Positions 1 through 8,250 are shown, numbered from the stretch's first letter. The stretch is 36,991 bases of DNA from Silvimonas sp. JCM 19000 (GCA_001313065.1 BBFD01000006.1:1-36991), one strand, 5' to 3'. The notes: a model not told the origin generated them from the letters alone. Made by a program: numbers and translations.

Positions 1-132
1 GCCGCGGTCCGGACGCTGCGGCACCCTAGGGCGCTGCCGCGCCTGCGGCCAAGGCTGGAAACAGCACCTGAATTTGCTCGCCGTCGACAGCCGCATCGAC
101 CAGCGAGGGGGCGGGGGCAGAGCGTTCAAGCA
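1..132 (-). CDS. Possible 5' end of a gene leaving the left edge
   Basis: On the minus strand an ATG at 132 opens a frame starting MLERSAPAPSLVDAAVDGE, which runs about 35 codons before a TAG near position 27. The composition is protein-like, but no family was recognised and no good ribosome binding site precedes it. Given the indels elsewhere, the stop may be a frameshift artefact in a gene that continues left of the window. It could equally be chance coding in GC-rich DNA. Confidence 0.2.
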
Positions 133-536
133 TTTAGCCGGGATTTAGATCCGATTGCCTGTTCGCTAATACTTTTCCCTGCATCGCACGGATGAGGTTG
201 CGGCTTGCCGGTCTGTTTTACGATGCCCGGCATCAAGGCACCCATCCGAAAGCCGCCATCTAGGTGGGGATCTATCGAAGTCCCTTTAAAGCAATACGCG
301 CCACATTTTGCTTTCCTCGACTGCCCACCACGCATCAGCCATCGTGATGTTGCGAAAAGAAGTAACCGGTTACTTATGGAAGACGAAAGGTAGGTGTAGT
401 CCTACAATCGCATTTCCATCGTCAGAGCGCGCCGAAGATGCCAGCTCGGTAGCGCAGTACCGACGTCAAAAAAAATCCCTTATCTGCCAGATAAGCCCGA
501 CACACATATTTAGCACTTATCGCTTTGGAGCGAAGC
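133..536. other. Stretch with no convincing gene
   Basis: The short frames here overlap one another and show no recognisable motif. The last part should hold the promoter of the rightward gene starting at 537; a GGAG at 526-529 is its ribosome binding site. Nothing else was seen. Confidence 0.4.
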
Positions 537-1776
537 ATGCCTTTAGATTTCGCGGCACTCGTCACCGCATTCAATGAAGAGTATTCGACAGAGAATGAAG
601 CTAAAAGCAACTCGGTGCGAGAACAATTCCTGCAGCGATTCCCCATGGGAAGTCTCACTACGCTGGACCTCGATCAATATGTGGTCGGAATGGTCGCCAA
701 GGATGGCTTCTGTAATTGGGTCGAGAGCCGAACCAGAGACTGGGCAAACATTCAGGGGGCAACGTCAAGCAAGTTCGGCGTGTATTTCGGAACGCTGGGC
801 AAAGACATGGAGCCGAAGTATCGCTTCGTGAAAAGGTGGGGCACAACTTTGCCAGAGGCATGGGAAAACATTCGTCATAGCTTGCTGGAATTGACGCAAT
901 TAGGCGCCGCGCCTGTTCACCTTCTGGATTTTGCTGCGATTGATGCTAATCCGCTAACACAAATGTTTAAGGCAAAGATCCTTAGCCTTTATTTTCCAGA
1001 CAAATTCGTCAACGTTTGCAGTAGCGAAAATATTTCGGGTTTCGCGCAAGTCATGGGATTGACTGGGTTGAAATCTACCGCCCAAATGCAGCACCTTTTG
1101 CTGACCGTCAAGAAGGAGAACTCTCTCACTGCCGCCTGGAGTAATCCCAAATTCATGTCCTTTCTGTATTGGGCCTTTGGCCCAGCGTTGGGGAAACCGC
1201 CAGTCGCTGTCGAGCCACCAAAAACACGGCAGCCGCGGCGGATTGATTTTGAAATGATCGAAGCGGCACGGCGGATAATAGGGGGTAAAGCTGAGGAATT
1301 TGCATGGAATTGGGAGGTTGAGCGCCTGCAGAGAGACGGCAAGAGCGCGCTTGTGCCGGAAATGCAGAACAGGACCGATCGGCCGGGCTATGGATACGAC
1401 TTTCTTTCGCACACCAGACTTGGCGAAGAGCGATATATCGAAGTAAAAGCTGTTGGACGAGTGCCAAATAGCGAAGACTTCCGCTTTTTTTCCTTTCGGA
1501 CAACGAATATCAAACGTCACGTTCGAAAGAGAAGGCCAGCGCCTACTATTTCTATCTGGTCGTTTTTTTGGTCAAACGGGCCCCGAGTATTTGCTGCCCA
1601 TACTTGCATCTGAGGTATATCAGCTCGAGACGCTAAAGCCAGCGGCCTATGTTGTTAACCTGGGTCTTCGACGTGGCTCGGCATCCTCTGTCGTCGATGA
1701 TGAATCCGACCAAAACGATGAGGATTCGGAAGTTGCATCCCCGCGACACGACGCGGTGCAGCGCGATCATTACTGA
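537..1776 (+). CDS. DUF3883-domain protein (NO VEIN C-terminal fold), frameshifted
   Basis: ATG at 537 follows GGAG at 526-529 with good spacing. The first part (about residues 1-130) is alpha-helical and resembles the N-terminal region of McrB-like restriction proteins. The second part carries a DUF3883 signature: YGYDFLS, then ERYIEVKAVG, whose E-x-K strand is the nuclease-like core, then an LSDNEYQTSR-type segment and a YYFYLVV strand. The last two lie in another frame. Frame is lost at the T-run near 1485 and regained at the T-run near 1563, both seven T, and the tail then reads GPEYLLPILASEVYQLET to the stop at 1776. DUF3883 proteins often sit in restriction or defence islands. No methylase or ATPase partner is visible, so a role in restriction is inference. 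Confidence 0.68.
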
Positions 1777-2267
1777 TGTAGCAGCCCGCTAGCGCGCGAT
1801 TCACGCTTGCGTAGTTACGGTGGCAAATATTGGCTTGTTCACCGCGGGGGAATTGCGCACGGTGTATACGCATGGCTGCGGGGTCGGGAAGGGCAAACTC
1901 TCTACGGCGTTTACCGATAACTCGCTCCGAGTGAGGCGGGATTCTGGCGGCCACAACTGGAAGGCAGCGATGGTTTCAGACTTTGCCTCTACGTTGCCTG
2001 CCATTTCACGCAAGGCTGTATGGAAACCCGGGGCGCCGGTTATTCTTGAAGATGCATTACGGGGGAGCAGACAATCCGTTCGCTTCTCACTTTGCTGTGC
2101 ATTAGGCCCACCCGGTTCTCTTACCTAAGCCCCAGCTTTGGTAGTCATCCGAAGGCCAGAAAACGCGGCATTTAAAAAAACAGAAATATCCCCGGACATC
2201 TCTAATAGACATTGGATATCCCGGAACTCGGTGAATGGCGTCAGTTCGGCGACTGGAGCGATTTGAA
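1777..2267. other. Intergenic, no convincing gene
   Basis: An open frame at 1820-2128 (+) of about 100 codons exists, but it lacks a ribosome binding site, a recognisable motif and a plausible composition. The ribosome binding site of the next gene is GGAG near 2255. Nothing else stands out. Confidence 0.4.
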
Positions 2268-2660
2268 ATGACTGAATCTGGTGTCAAACGTGCGAGCATC
2301 CTTCTGTTGGCTTCGGTTTCTTTGTTGCTCGTCTTTGTGACAGGGGAGCGATATCTGCGGCCGGTACGGGCTGAAGTTAGCCCTGGCATTACTCATGAAA
2401 TACCCTCCACCGAACTTCCTGCGGTAATCGCACAGGCCAATAAAGGCGATCTGAATGCAACGAAGCGTTTGGCTGGGTATTACCTGATTGCCAGGAATGA
2501 CGAGATTTCTGCCCTCCCCTGGATGAAAAAAGCTGCCGCACTGGGAGATAAGAGCGCGCAGCATTATGTGCTGGACGCGCTCAATCAAAGCCCCGATCCA
2601 AATCAACACAAAGAGGCATTGTCGTTTTCCAGGCAGTGGGGCGTAGCATCCACGCCTTGA
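2268..2660 (+). CDS. Small exported or anchored protein with Sel1-like repeat
   Basis: The ATG at 2268 is preferred over 2235 because GGAG at 2255-2258 precedes it and the resulting N terminus is a clean signal/anchor: charged MTESGVKR, then ILLLASVSLLLVFVTG. The mature part (about residues 45-125) has GDLNATKRLAGYYL followed by ALPWMKKAAALGDKSAQHYV, the A-x2-G-D-x2-A-Q pattern of Sel1/TPR-like repeats. It is about 130 aa and intact. Such small Sel1-like proteins are common near secreted-toxin loci, but no specific role can be assigned. It would act in the periplasm or at the inner membrane. Confidence 0.65.
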   Translation: MTESGVKRASILLLASVSLLLVFVTGERYLRPVRAEVSPGITHEIPSTELPAVIAQANKGDLNATKRLAGYYLIARNDEISALPWMKKAAALGDKSAQHYVLDALNQSPDPNQHKEALSFSRQWGVASTP

Positions 2661-2852
2661 TAGCAACCCAATTTGATTACCCAGGGTGTTGTAGAGCGCT
2701 TGCATAGCTAGAACGCTGCCGGCTAAAACCGGGACTGTTGTTTTGCGGAATTGTCCTCGCACCGGCGCTGCACAGAACCGGGCGCTTGTATTTCCAAGGG
2801 GCAAATGAAGTAGTTTTTTTTGAAGCAAAAGCGAAATTGTTGGGTATGCCAA

Positions 2853-3122
2853 TCAGGTGCCATCGAAAGTGGCGCCAATACTGCGCATCGCTTGCAAAAC
2901 ATCCTCAAGCTGCTGGTCTGGCAGCACACTGAGCGCCGCCATATAGAACAGCATGTGCTGGCTCATCTCGCGCGGCGAGTTGCCGCCGGTGTATTTGCGC
3001 CACTGGTTGTTGCCAGCCAGCCCGGCCATCTCCGCCATTTGCTCACCGGTAAATCCCAACTTTTCCTTGAGCGCCTGCAAATCGGCCGGGGAGGGGGCGA
3101 CGTAGTTTTTTATTTGTTTCAT
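2853..3122 (-). CDS. Small XRE-like helix-turn-helix protein
   Basis: This 89-aa intact protein starts MKQIKNYVAPSPADLQALKE. The central part reads KEKLGFTGEQMAEMAGLAG then NQWRKYTGG, a helix-turn-helix of the type that recognises operators in phage and toxin-antitoxin repressors. The C-terminal half (YMAALSVLP, LEDVLQAMRSIG) is probably a small helical dimerisation part. It lies downstream of the hicB gene on the same strand with a hairpin between them. It may be a repressor from a mobile element; its target is unknown. Confidence 0.7.
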   Translation of the reverse strand: MKQIKNYVAPSPADLQALKEKLGFTGEQMAEMAGLAGNNQWRKYTGGNSPREMSQHMLFYMAALSVLPDQQLEDVLQAMRSIGATFDGT

Positions 3123-3126
3123 AAGA

Positions 3127-3147
3127 AGACCCGCTTTTGCGGGGACT
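3127..3147 (-). terminator. Short hairpin between hicB and the HTH gene
   Basis: CCCGC-TTTT-GCGGG (3130-3143) forms a tight hairpin, followed on the minus strand by TCTTCTT just before the HTH gene's ATG at 3122. It could end hicB transcription or partly occlude the HTH gene's translation start. The stem is short. Confidence 0.4.
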
Positions 3148-3245
3148 CTGAGTTAATCAAGGTATGAGTAAAGGGCACGCTCAACGACATATCGGCTGAC
3201 CGTCATTGCCGTTCAGGCTAAAAGCGGCATGCATCGAAATGCCGC

Positions 3246-3666
3246 CTATTTTGCAATGACTTCCAGCTTTTTTTCCCAATGCCGCCATCGCCCGCCAGAT
3301 CGTATCGATCTTGGTTGTGTGCTTCAGGTCGATGACCCGGTTCATCTCCTGCGGCGATGCGCCAATGCGCCGCCCCAGCTCTGAATTGCTGACCTTCTGC
3401 GCCAGCATTTCATTGAGCAACAGCACTTTGGCTGCCGCGCTTGGCGGCAACTCGATCAAACGTTCGCCAGGCAGTGCCGCAGACGGCATCGGCACTGGGC
3501 GCTTGTCGTCAAAGTAGAAATCCATCGCGGATAGCAGCACGTCGGCTGCCATATCGAGCGCGTCGGCCTCATCGTCGCCTGGGTGATCGCCTCCGCAATA
3601 TCGCGGAAGGTCACCACAAAGCCTTGGCCGCCGTCGCCTGGCGCGAAATGGGCTGGGTATTGCATG
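3246..3666 (-). CDS. hicB: HicB-family antitoxin, orphan, frameshifted
   Basis: The minus-strand ATG at 3666 opens MQYPAHFAPGDGGQGFVVTF, the partial RNase H-like HicB fold, followed by RDIAEAITQ. One lost G near 3590 breaks the frame. It resumes as GDDEADALDMAADVLLSAMD, the usual HicB sequence after the core strand, then a C-terminal DNA-binding part (NSELGRRIGASPQEMNRVID). An A-run with one extra base near 3272 hides the natural end KKLEVIAK and the stop at 3246-3248. HicB normally pairs with the HicA mRNA interferase, encoded just upstream. Here the upstream DNA instead belongs to a toxin-tail gene on the other strand, and no HicA is visible. Confidence 0.75.
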
Positions 3667-5258
3667 AGACACAAAGCTTTACCAGCTTCGCAGATATCGC
3701 GGCGAAGGCGACAGCAAAACAGGCCATCGTGATGGCCATGGCCGATAGCGCCATTACGCAGGGGCTTGAGGTGGCAACCGGTTTGCAGAGCCACTTCGAC
3801 TGGCGTGGCGTAGCGGCAGCAGGCGCGGGAGCGTACGTGGGGTCGACCGTGGGTGGGGCCCTGACCAAGATCGTCGGTGACCCTTGGCGCGTAGTTTTAT
3901 AGCTGGCGTGGCTTCGGGTGAGACTGCGGGTGTGGTAGCCGGGCATCGGCCCGGCACGGACCAACTGGTGCAAAGCGCGCTGGGTAATGCGATTGCGGGA
4001 CAGGTCACTTCAGATGGAGACGCGCAGGCCGGTGGTGACGGCAAAAGCAGCATGAACATGAAGTCATCGACGGGTAAAAGCGATCTGGAAAAAAACCTTA
4101 TTCGGTCGGTGGATTCCAGATTGATCAAACAACCGGAGAGTTAACGTATGCTCCGCCGGATACAGCCACGCTGATGCCTGAACCATCACTGTCGTCACCC
4201 CGACCTGCATGGTGGAGTGGGGCTTCGAGTCCTGAGTCGAACCAGATTGCGGAGGGGATGGCCAGTAGTAATCCGGCGCCAACGACGGCTTCAACAATTG
4301 ATCAAAACAAGATTGATGAAGTCAAAGCCTAGCTGGCTTGGGAACTGCAAACCCAGCAAGCCCAGGCGGACTCTGTTGAAGGTGCTGAATGGTTCCAGGC
4401 CGGCGGCCCGGCACGCGGCCCCATGCGTGCACCCGTACAGATGGTCACCAATGGCAACTGGGATGCCGCACTCAATGCAGCAGCCGACCCGCTTGGCCTG
4501 CTGGGCGAAATCCCGGGCGTCATGGAAGACCTGGCCAAACTCAACCAGCTACAAACCGAAGCTAAAATCGCTGACTGGCAAAAGCAGATGACCAAAGCCG
4601 GGGTAAAAGATGTACCAGCTACATCACAGCACTCAACAGCAACGGTATGGAAGTACCCGACTACCGCGCCACTATGGACAGGCTGGACAAGGTGTCTGCT
4701 GGTTTCATTGAGGACCAACGCTTGACCGACACTTGGGGTGCCAACTACAAGGACATCCGAATTGGCAAGTCACAGATGACGGTGCAGGATTTTGAGAAGA
4801 CGGTGCTGGATATTCACCAGAAAGCTACGGATACGGCTTACACAAAAGGCGTTGAGCTGATCGCATCCGGTGATTTGGCCACGAGCAAAGGCAATTATGC
4901 TCGCGACTTGGGTTCATTTATTGACAGGCAAGTAAGAGATGATCTCCGTGTCTTTGCAAAAAAATACAGGGCATCCCTGATAGTACAGCTTCTAGTATCT
5001 GGCAGTTAATCGCCGCATTGCCAGTAACAAGGTTGATGGCTATGGTATTTCCGATGCAATGATGGGTTCTAACTTGTTCCATGATACAACGTTGGCAAGA
5101 AAGAACGGCTATACGGAGCAAATCAGAAAGTGGAATACCATCATCCCTGAAGGCAACATGATGATCATCAGACCAACCTCGCTGGGTGGCGCGTACGCGA
5201 TTCCACGCACAAGTATTTTGCCTTATATGCCACAACCAAAAAAACCAGGAGCTATTGA
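3640..5258 (+). pseudogene. C-terminal part of a LysM/RHS-type polymorphic toxin
   Basis: A long reading frame broken by several indels can be followed here. It begins without a start codon at about ETQSFTSFADIAAKATAKQA, continues as ATGLQSHFDWRGVAAAG and FIAGVASGETAGVV (the pre-tip region of very large secreted toxins), then TWGANYKDIRIGKSQMTVQD. It ends in a toxin tip with GNYARDLGSFIDRQ, NRRIASNKVDGYGISDAMMG and IIRPTSLGGAYAIPR. Breaks lie near 3890, 4145, 4332 (an in-frame TAG), 4615, 4960 and 5010. Resolving the A-run near 5240 places a TGA about two bases before the next gene. The tip's activity is unknown. The 5' part of the toxin is absent and the sequence abuts hicB, so this is either an orphan tip or a rearranged locus. 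Confidence 0.62.
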
Positions 5259-5260
5259 CA

Positions 5261-5548
5261 ATGAACCTGAAAGAAAAAAAACTGGAAGATTTAGCCGGTT
5301 CAATTGTATCTGCAATTAACTATGCTCCTGATGAATTTCCATCATGGCGCAGCTATGTGTCTTGGACACAAGACATCATGGATCTATGGCCAGAAATCAA
5401 AGTAAACTTGAAACGAGATTTAGAGAAAGCAGAATGGGTAGAGCACAAGATCAAGGACATGCTTATCGCTTTTAATACGGGAGATAAAGCGCTTGGAAAG
5501 AAAATAGCACTAGAAATTTATAATTCTCAAATTGAGAAATTACGATAA
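5261..5548 (+). CDS. Immunity-like protein partnered with the preceding toxin tip
   Basis: ATG at 5261 has AGGAG at 5247-5251. The 95-aa product starts MNLKEKKLEDLAGSIVSAI, is acidic and helical (SWTQDIMDLWPEIKVNLKRD) and intact. It directly follows the toxin tail and is clearly richer in A+T than the core genes, both typical of immunity genes in CDI/RHS/LysM toxin loci. No named immunity family was recognised; the role is inferred from position. It would bind and neutralise the cognate tip in the cytoplasm. Confidence 0.58.
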   Translation: MNLKEKKLEDLAGSIVSAINYAPDEFPSWRSYVSWTQDIMDLWPEIKVNLKRDLEKAEWVEHKIKDMLIAFNTGDKALGKKIALEIYNSQIEKLR

Positions 5549-5621
5549 CGCCTGTAGCACACCTATGGTGGATTCGGCGCGTTAGTGCCATTCCACCTGA
5601 TCTCAGCCAGACATGGCAAAC

Positions 5622-5652
5622 AAAAAACCGGGGCACCCACCCCGGTTTTTTT
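5622..5652. terminator. Bidirectional rho-independent terminator
   Basis: AAAAAACCGGGG, a six-base loop, then CCCCGG and seven T form a strong stem-loop with A and T runs on its two sides. It can stop the rightward immunity gene ending at 5548 and a leftward gene fragment whose stop is at 5658. Confidence 0.85.
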
Positions 5653-5657
5653 CACAT

Positions 5658-5813
5658 TCACAGCAACGCCCCAATCCCCCGGCTGGCCTGATGAAGCTGT
5701 GTTTGCAATGGTGCCAGCAAACCATGGATAGCCAGCGTTGACACTTCTGGCATGTCGTAGTGTTCCAGCAATTGCACTAACAAGTGCAGTGTTACACCGG
5801 TTTCAAACAACAT
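5658..5813 (-). pseudogene. 3' fragment of an unrecognised leftward gene
   Basis: The minus strand is open for about 50 codons ending ...LLAPLQTQLHQASRGIGALL and a TGA at 5658-5660, immediately followed by the terminator. The preceding part reads TGVTLHLLVQLLEHYDMPE. The amphipathic pattern and the well-placed terminator suggest the true end of a gene whose 5' part was replaced by the LysM fragment on the other strand. No family was identified, and it is too short to be sure. Confidence 0.3.
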
Positions 5814-6218
5814 GGATTACGCCACCGATCTGGCCCAGCATGCCGCCAGCAATAACAGCGACAACAGCCATAAACGCTTCGCCCCGGTGGCCGTGGCGGA
5901 CTTTGACGAGAACTATCGGCCCATCAACAGCCTGTATCCCGGCACCGCCCCTGGCACCTACACCGTGCAGCAGGGCGACACCCTGCGCCTGATTGCCCTG
6001 CGCCTGTGGGGCGATGGCGACATGTGGTACCTGATTGCCGATGTGAACGGCCTGCTGGGCAATGAAGAACTCAAGCCCAACACCACCCTGGTGATCCCCA
6101 ACAAGGTCACCAACATCCACAACAACGTCGGCACGTAAAGGCCACGATTCAAATGTGCCAAGAGGACATAAGTAGATATGAGGTCGGCGATAGCGCGCTC
6201 GCCCATATCTACAAATGA
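5812..6218 (+). pseudogene. LysM-domain fragment of a polymorphic toxin with short tip
   Basis: The frame carries a LysM motif near its middle: TYTVQQGDTLRLIALRLWGD, then MWYLIADVNGLLG, then TLVIPNKVTNIHNN. In large RHS/YD-repeat toxins this LysM sits between the repeat region and the variable tip. The visible frame stops at 6138, but a neighbouring frame continues without a gap as QEDISRYEVGDSALAHIYK to TGA at 6216-6218. That stop overlaps the next ATG as ATGA. The segment has no 5' repeat region, so it is probably an orphan tip module retained after recombination. Confidence 0.6.
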
Positions 6219-6275
6219 AGAAAGTTGAGATTTATATCAACATGTTTAGTGGCTATTCCGGTAAAGGGCTAGCGA
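6215..6275 (+). pseudogene. Truncated immunity-like gene start
   Basis: The ATG at 6215 overlaps the preceding toxin stop (ATGA) and opens MKKVEIYINMFSGYSGKGLA, which looks like the start of a small immunity protein. After about 20 residues the frame loses protein-like character, and a different frame takes over with another toxin tip. The gene appears cut by the junction of two modules. Confidence 0.35.
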
Positions 6276-6417
6276 GATTCCTCTCGCAACCAAGCCAACC
6301 GCTGATGTTTTGTATCGAGATGATGGCTCACTCACTGGTTTCGGTAGGGAAGTTCAGCATCTCACAGAAAACGGCGATCACTATGATCCGGCAACGGGCA
6401 AGATGGCCCACAACTAA
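6265..6417 (+). pseudogene. Toxin-tip fragment (second module)
   Basis: An open frame without a start ends VLYRDDGSLTGFGREVQHLT then NGDHYDPATGKMAHN and TAA at 6415-6417. It reads like the extreme C terminus of a secreted toxin, and its stop overlaps the ATG of a small gene (TAATG). Only about 50 residues are present, so it is a tip remnant rather than a full gene. Activity not recognised. Confidence 0.45.
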
Positions 6418-6440
6418 TGGTGAACATAATGGTGAACATA
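6417..6440 (+). repeat. Tandem duplication of 12 bp at a translation start
   Basis: ATGGTGAACATA occurs twice back to back (6417-6428, 6429-6440), directly followed by ATGATCGAAC. The duplication places three in-frame ATG codons 12 bp apart at the start of the immunity gene. Confidence 0.9.
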
Positions 6441-6908
6441 ATGATCGAACCATATGCTACAACGGTGAACTCGGCTCTTAATGAGTTCTCGAAAATTGGT
6501 TTTGCGAAGTTGCAAGAATCTGACTATTCTGTGATTTTTTTCAGACGGCAGAAATTCCATCGAAATCGCCATAGAAAAAACACTACTACCCAAGCGCTAA
6601 TTACGCGCGTTATAGATGACCTCGGCAGGAAGTATTCGGTAAGAATTATTCGAGAGATTTTGGCGCCCGATCAGCTTAAGAGAGATTCGGCAGAATTAGA
6701 GGTTCTGAAGAAGCGGTACGGGATTGATGATCCAAGTGCCGATCCGCGATTGCGAGAAGAAGGTCTTCTTGCTTACGTTACGTTAGCTATTGAACAGCTT
6801 CTAGTGTTCCTGTTGTCCCACAGAGCAGGGCTATTTTCTGAAGTTGATATCTTTCGAGCGGAATATGCGATTAGGGAGAAGTCGGCATTGAAAGGTCTCG
6901 GGATTTAG
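6417..6908 (+). CDS. Immunity-like protein of the second tip module, frameshifted
   Basis: In-frame ATGs lie at 6417, 6429 and 6441; the last gives MIEPYATTVNSALNEF and is my preferred start, the others add VNIMVNI. Two indels (T-run at 6536, A-run near 6580) distort residues 33-50, after which the frame is clean: ALITRVIDDLGRKYSVRIIR, then KKRYGIDDPSADPRLR and AIEQLLVFLLSHRAGLF. The product of about 155 aa is cytosolic and charged, with A+T above the core. Its overlap with a toxin-tip stop (TAATG) implies translational coupling. No immunity family name can be given with confidence. Confidence 0.55.
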   Translation: MVNIMVNIMIEPYATTVNSALNEFSKIGFAKLQESDYSVIFFRRQKFHRNRHRKNTTTQALITRVIDDLGRKYSVRIIREILAPDQLKRDSAELEVLKKRYGIDDPSADPRLREEGLLAYVTLAIEQLLVFLLSHRAGLFSEVDIFRAEYAIREKSALKGLGI

Positions 6909-6909
6909 T

Positions 6910-7397
6910 GTCGCGCCAAATAGTGTTGCTGACGCTGCGGCCAGCAGCGGCACTTCGACTGTGTACCGTGTGCAGGGCGGCGTGATGCCTAACGCAAGTA
7001 AGACGCTGATCACGCTTGATGCTAGCGGCAACCCGATTATTCAGAATGGGATGCTGAACATCAGTATTGGGGATGCGTCGCATGCAGAGTATTTCCAGTC
7101 GTTGCGCCCCACAGCACGGTGACCTCGTTTGACATCCCGTCGTGGCTGGATCATTTATCCAGGAAAATGCGCTTTCCCAGGACTTCTATCGAGCCAATCC
7201 TTTGAATCAAGGCGGTTTGGCTCCGAATATCGTTGATACAACAACGCCATGTGACGATAGAGGATGTCTCCGTTCTGCGTTCTACTGCGGCTGATATGTC
7301 CACAAATCTTAGTCTTCCGAAGAATGCCCGTAGCGCTGGTGGGGACACCCGATTCTTTTCGAACAACCGCAATGTATTTCAGCCTTCAGGACATTGA
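6910..7397 (+). pseudogene. Toxin-tip fragment (third module)
   Basis: Directly after the preceding stop, an open frame reads STVYRVQGGVMPNASKTLI, then GDASHAEYFQSLRP, then in shifted frames TVTSFDIPSWLDH, DFYRANPLNQGGLAPNIVD and finally DTRFFSNNRNVFQPSGH with TGA at 7395-7397. The sequence VYRV-x-GG-x-MPNAS followed by AEYF and F-D-I/V-P resembles a recurrent C-terminal domain of RHS/YD toxins whose activity I cannot name. At least two indels interrupt it. It lacks a start codon and follows the previous immunity gene by one base. Confidence 0.55.
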
Positions 7398-7400
7398 ACG

Positions 7401-7630
7401 ATGACTATCTCCCTAATTCCTGGCGTCGCCTATCGACTGACAGAAAACATCAGGATTGGAAATTGTGCATTCAATACAGGAGATGCCGTAACTTTTAGCA
7501 GCGGCGGATATAGCCCTATGACGATTGCTATATTTATAACTTTGTAACCGCTTCAGGCGAAAAGCATATGTGCGTATCCCAGAGCGAACTGACAGCCGAC
7601 GAGATCAGAAAATTTAGCAGCGACTTATAA
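7401..7630 (+). CDS. Immunity-like protein of the third tip module, one frameshift
   Basis: ATG at 7401 lies three bases after the toxin-tip stop. The product starts MTISLIPGVAYRLTENIRIG, then reads NTGDAVTFSSGGYSPY. One indel near 7520 shifts the frame, which continues DDCYIYNFVTASGEKHMCVS and ends DEIRKFSSDL with TAA at 7628-7630. About 76 aa in total, mainly beta-strand in pattern. Because of the indel it does not appear as one open frame. The position and small size support an immunity role; family unknown. Confidence 0.55.
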
Positions 7631-7692
7631 GCATAGGCTCCGCTCTCCAGGCTTGGCGAGCTTCTGCGTAAACCGGGAACTTTGGGGTTCTA

Positions 7693-7851
7693 ATGTCGGT
7701 GTATGAATTCATAACAATCATCGTGGGTTTGGGCCTGGTTGTGTGGTTTACCGGATCATTGCTGGTATCTTCTTTTAAAAAAGAAGAAAATGACTTGGTC
7801 CGACATAAAGGCGTGGTTGAAAAAACATATGGGACTCTCTTTTCGGAATAG
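7693..7851 (+). CDS. Single-pass membrane microprotein (52 aa)
   Basis: The ATG at 7693 opens a short intact frame: MSVYEFITIIVGLGLVVWFT, then SSFKKEENDLVRHKG. One hydrophobic segment (residues 6-27) is followed by a charged cytoplasmic tail of about 25 residues. A GGGG at 7684-7687 may serve as ribosome binding site. It sits between two toxin-tip modules and could be a membrane immunity protein or accessory gene; neither can be shown. A hairpin terminator follows. Confidence 0.5.
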   Translation: MSVYEFITIIVGLGLVVWFTGSLLVSSFKKEENDLVRHKGVVEKTYGTLFSE

Positions 7852-7879
7852 GCTAACCCCCTTTTTTGAAGATATTCGG

Positions 7880-7910
7880 CGCCCGTCTTGCACGGGCGTT
7901 GTTGTTTCTA
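7880..7910 (+). terminator. Hairpin terminator after the microprotein gene
   Basis: CGCCCGT-CTTGC-ACGGGCG (7880-7898) is a perfect seven-base-pair stem followed by TTGTTGTTTCT, a moderate U-rich tail in the rightward direction. Confidence 0.6.
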
Positions 7911-7945
7911 TTGTTTGAGGGTTGGCAACCATTTAAGCGGGCGGC

Positions 7946-8250
7946 ATGATAAAAAAAATCAGCGTTGGCGTGCCTTTCGCTGCTGGGGCCAAAGGTGCGG
8001 GGAAGGAGTTCTCTCACTGGATTCCAAATCGCATGAGTGGGCCGCGTTTGAAGTGGAATGGCAATTTTGTGACGCCAGCTCAGCACTACTATCACAATCC
8101 ACACCGGTATCCGCGCGGTTGGCGCGATTCGGGTTCTAAATATCCCGCGTGGCTACAACAACTTGATCGGGTTCCGTACGGCTATAAGGGCGCAGCTGCC
8201 GGTATTGCTGTTGGCACGGGCGGCGCTGCTATGAATGGTTGTGCAAATGA
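7946..8250 (+). pseudogene. Toxin-tip fragment (fourth module)
   Basis: The frame reads VGVPFAAGAKGAGKEFSHWI, PNRMSGPRLKWNGNFVTPAQ, HYYHNPHRYPRGWRD and LQQLDRVPYGYKGAAAG. The GKEFSHWIP-x-R segment plus the W-N-G-N-x-V and H-x-P-x-R-x-P-x-GWR blocks match a recurrent C-terminal domain of RHS/LysM toxins, enzymatic activity unknown to me. A lost G near 8243 hides the natural end ...NGCGK and a TGA at 8248-8250 overlapping the next ATG (ATGA). The ATG at 7946 is probably internal to the original giant gene. Confidence 0.55.

Noticed and set aside
954..1520. Open minus-strand frame of 188 codons inside the DUF3883 gene
   Set aside because: It is the antisense shadow of a recognised coding frame and has no motif or ribosome binding site.
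1820..2128. Plus-strand frame of about 100 codons between two genes
   Set aside because: No ribosome binding site, motif or protein-like pattern; left as intergenic.
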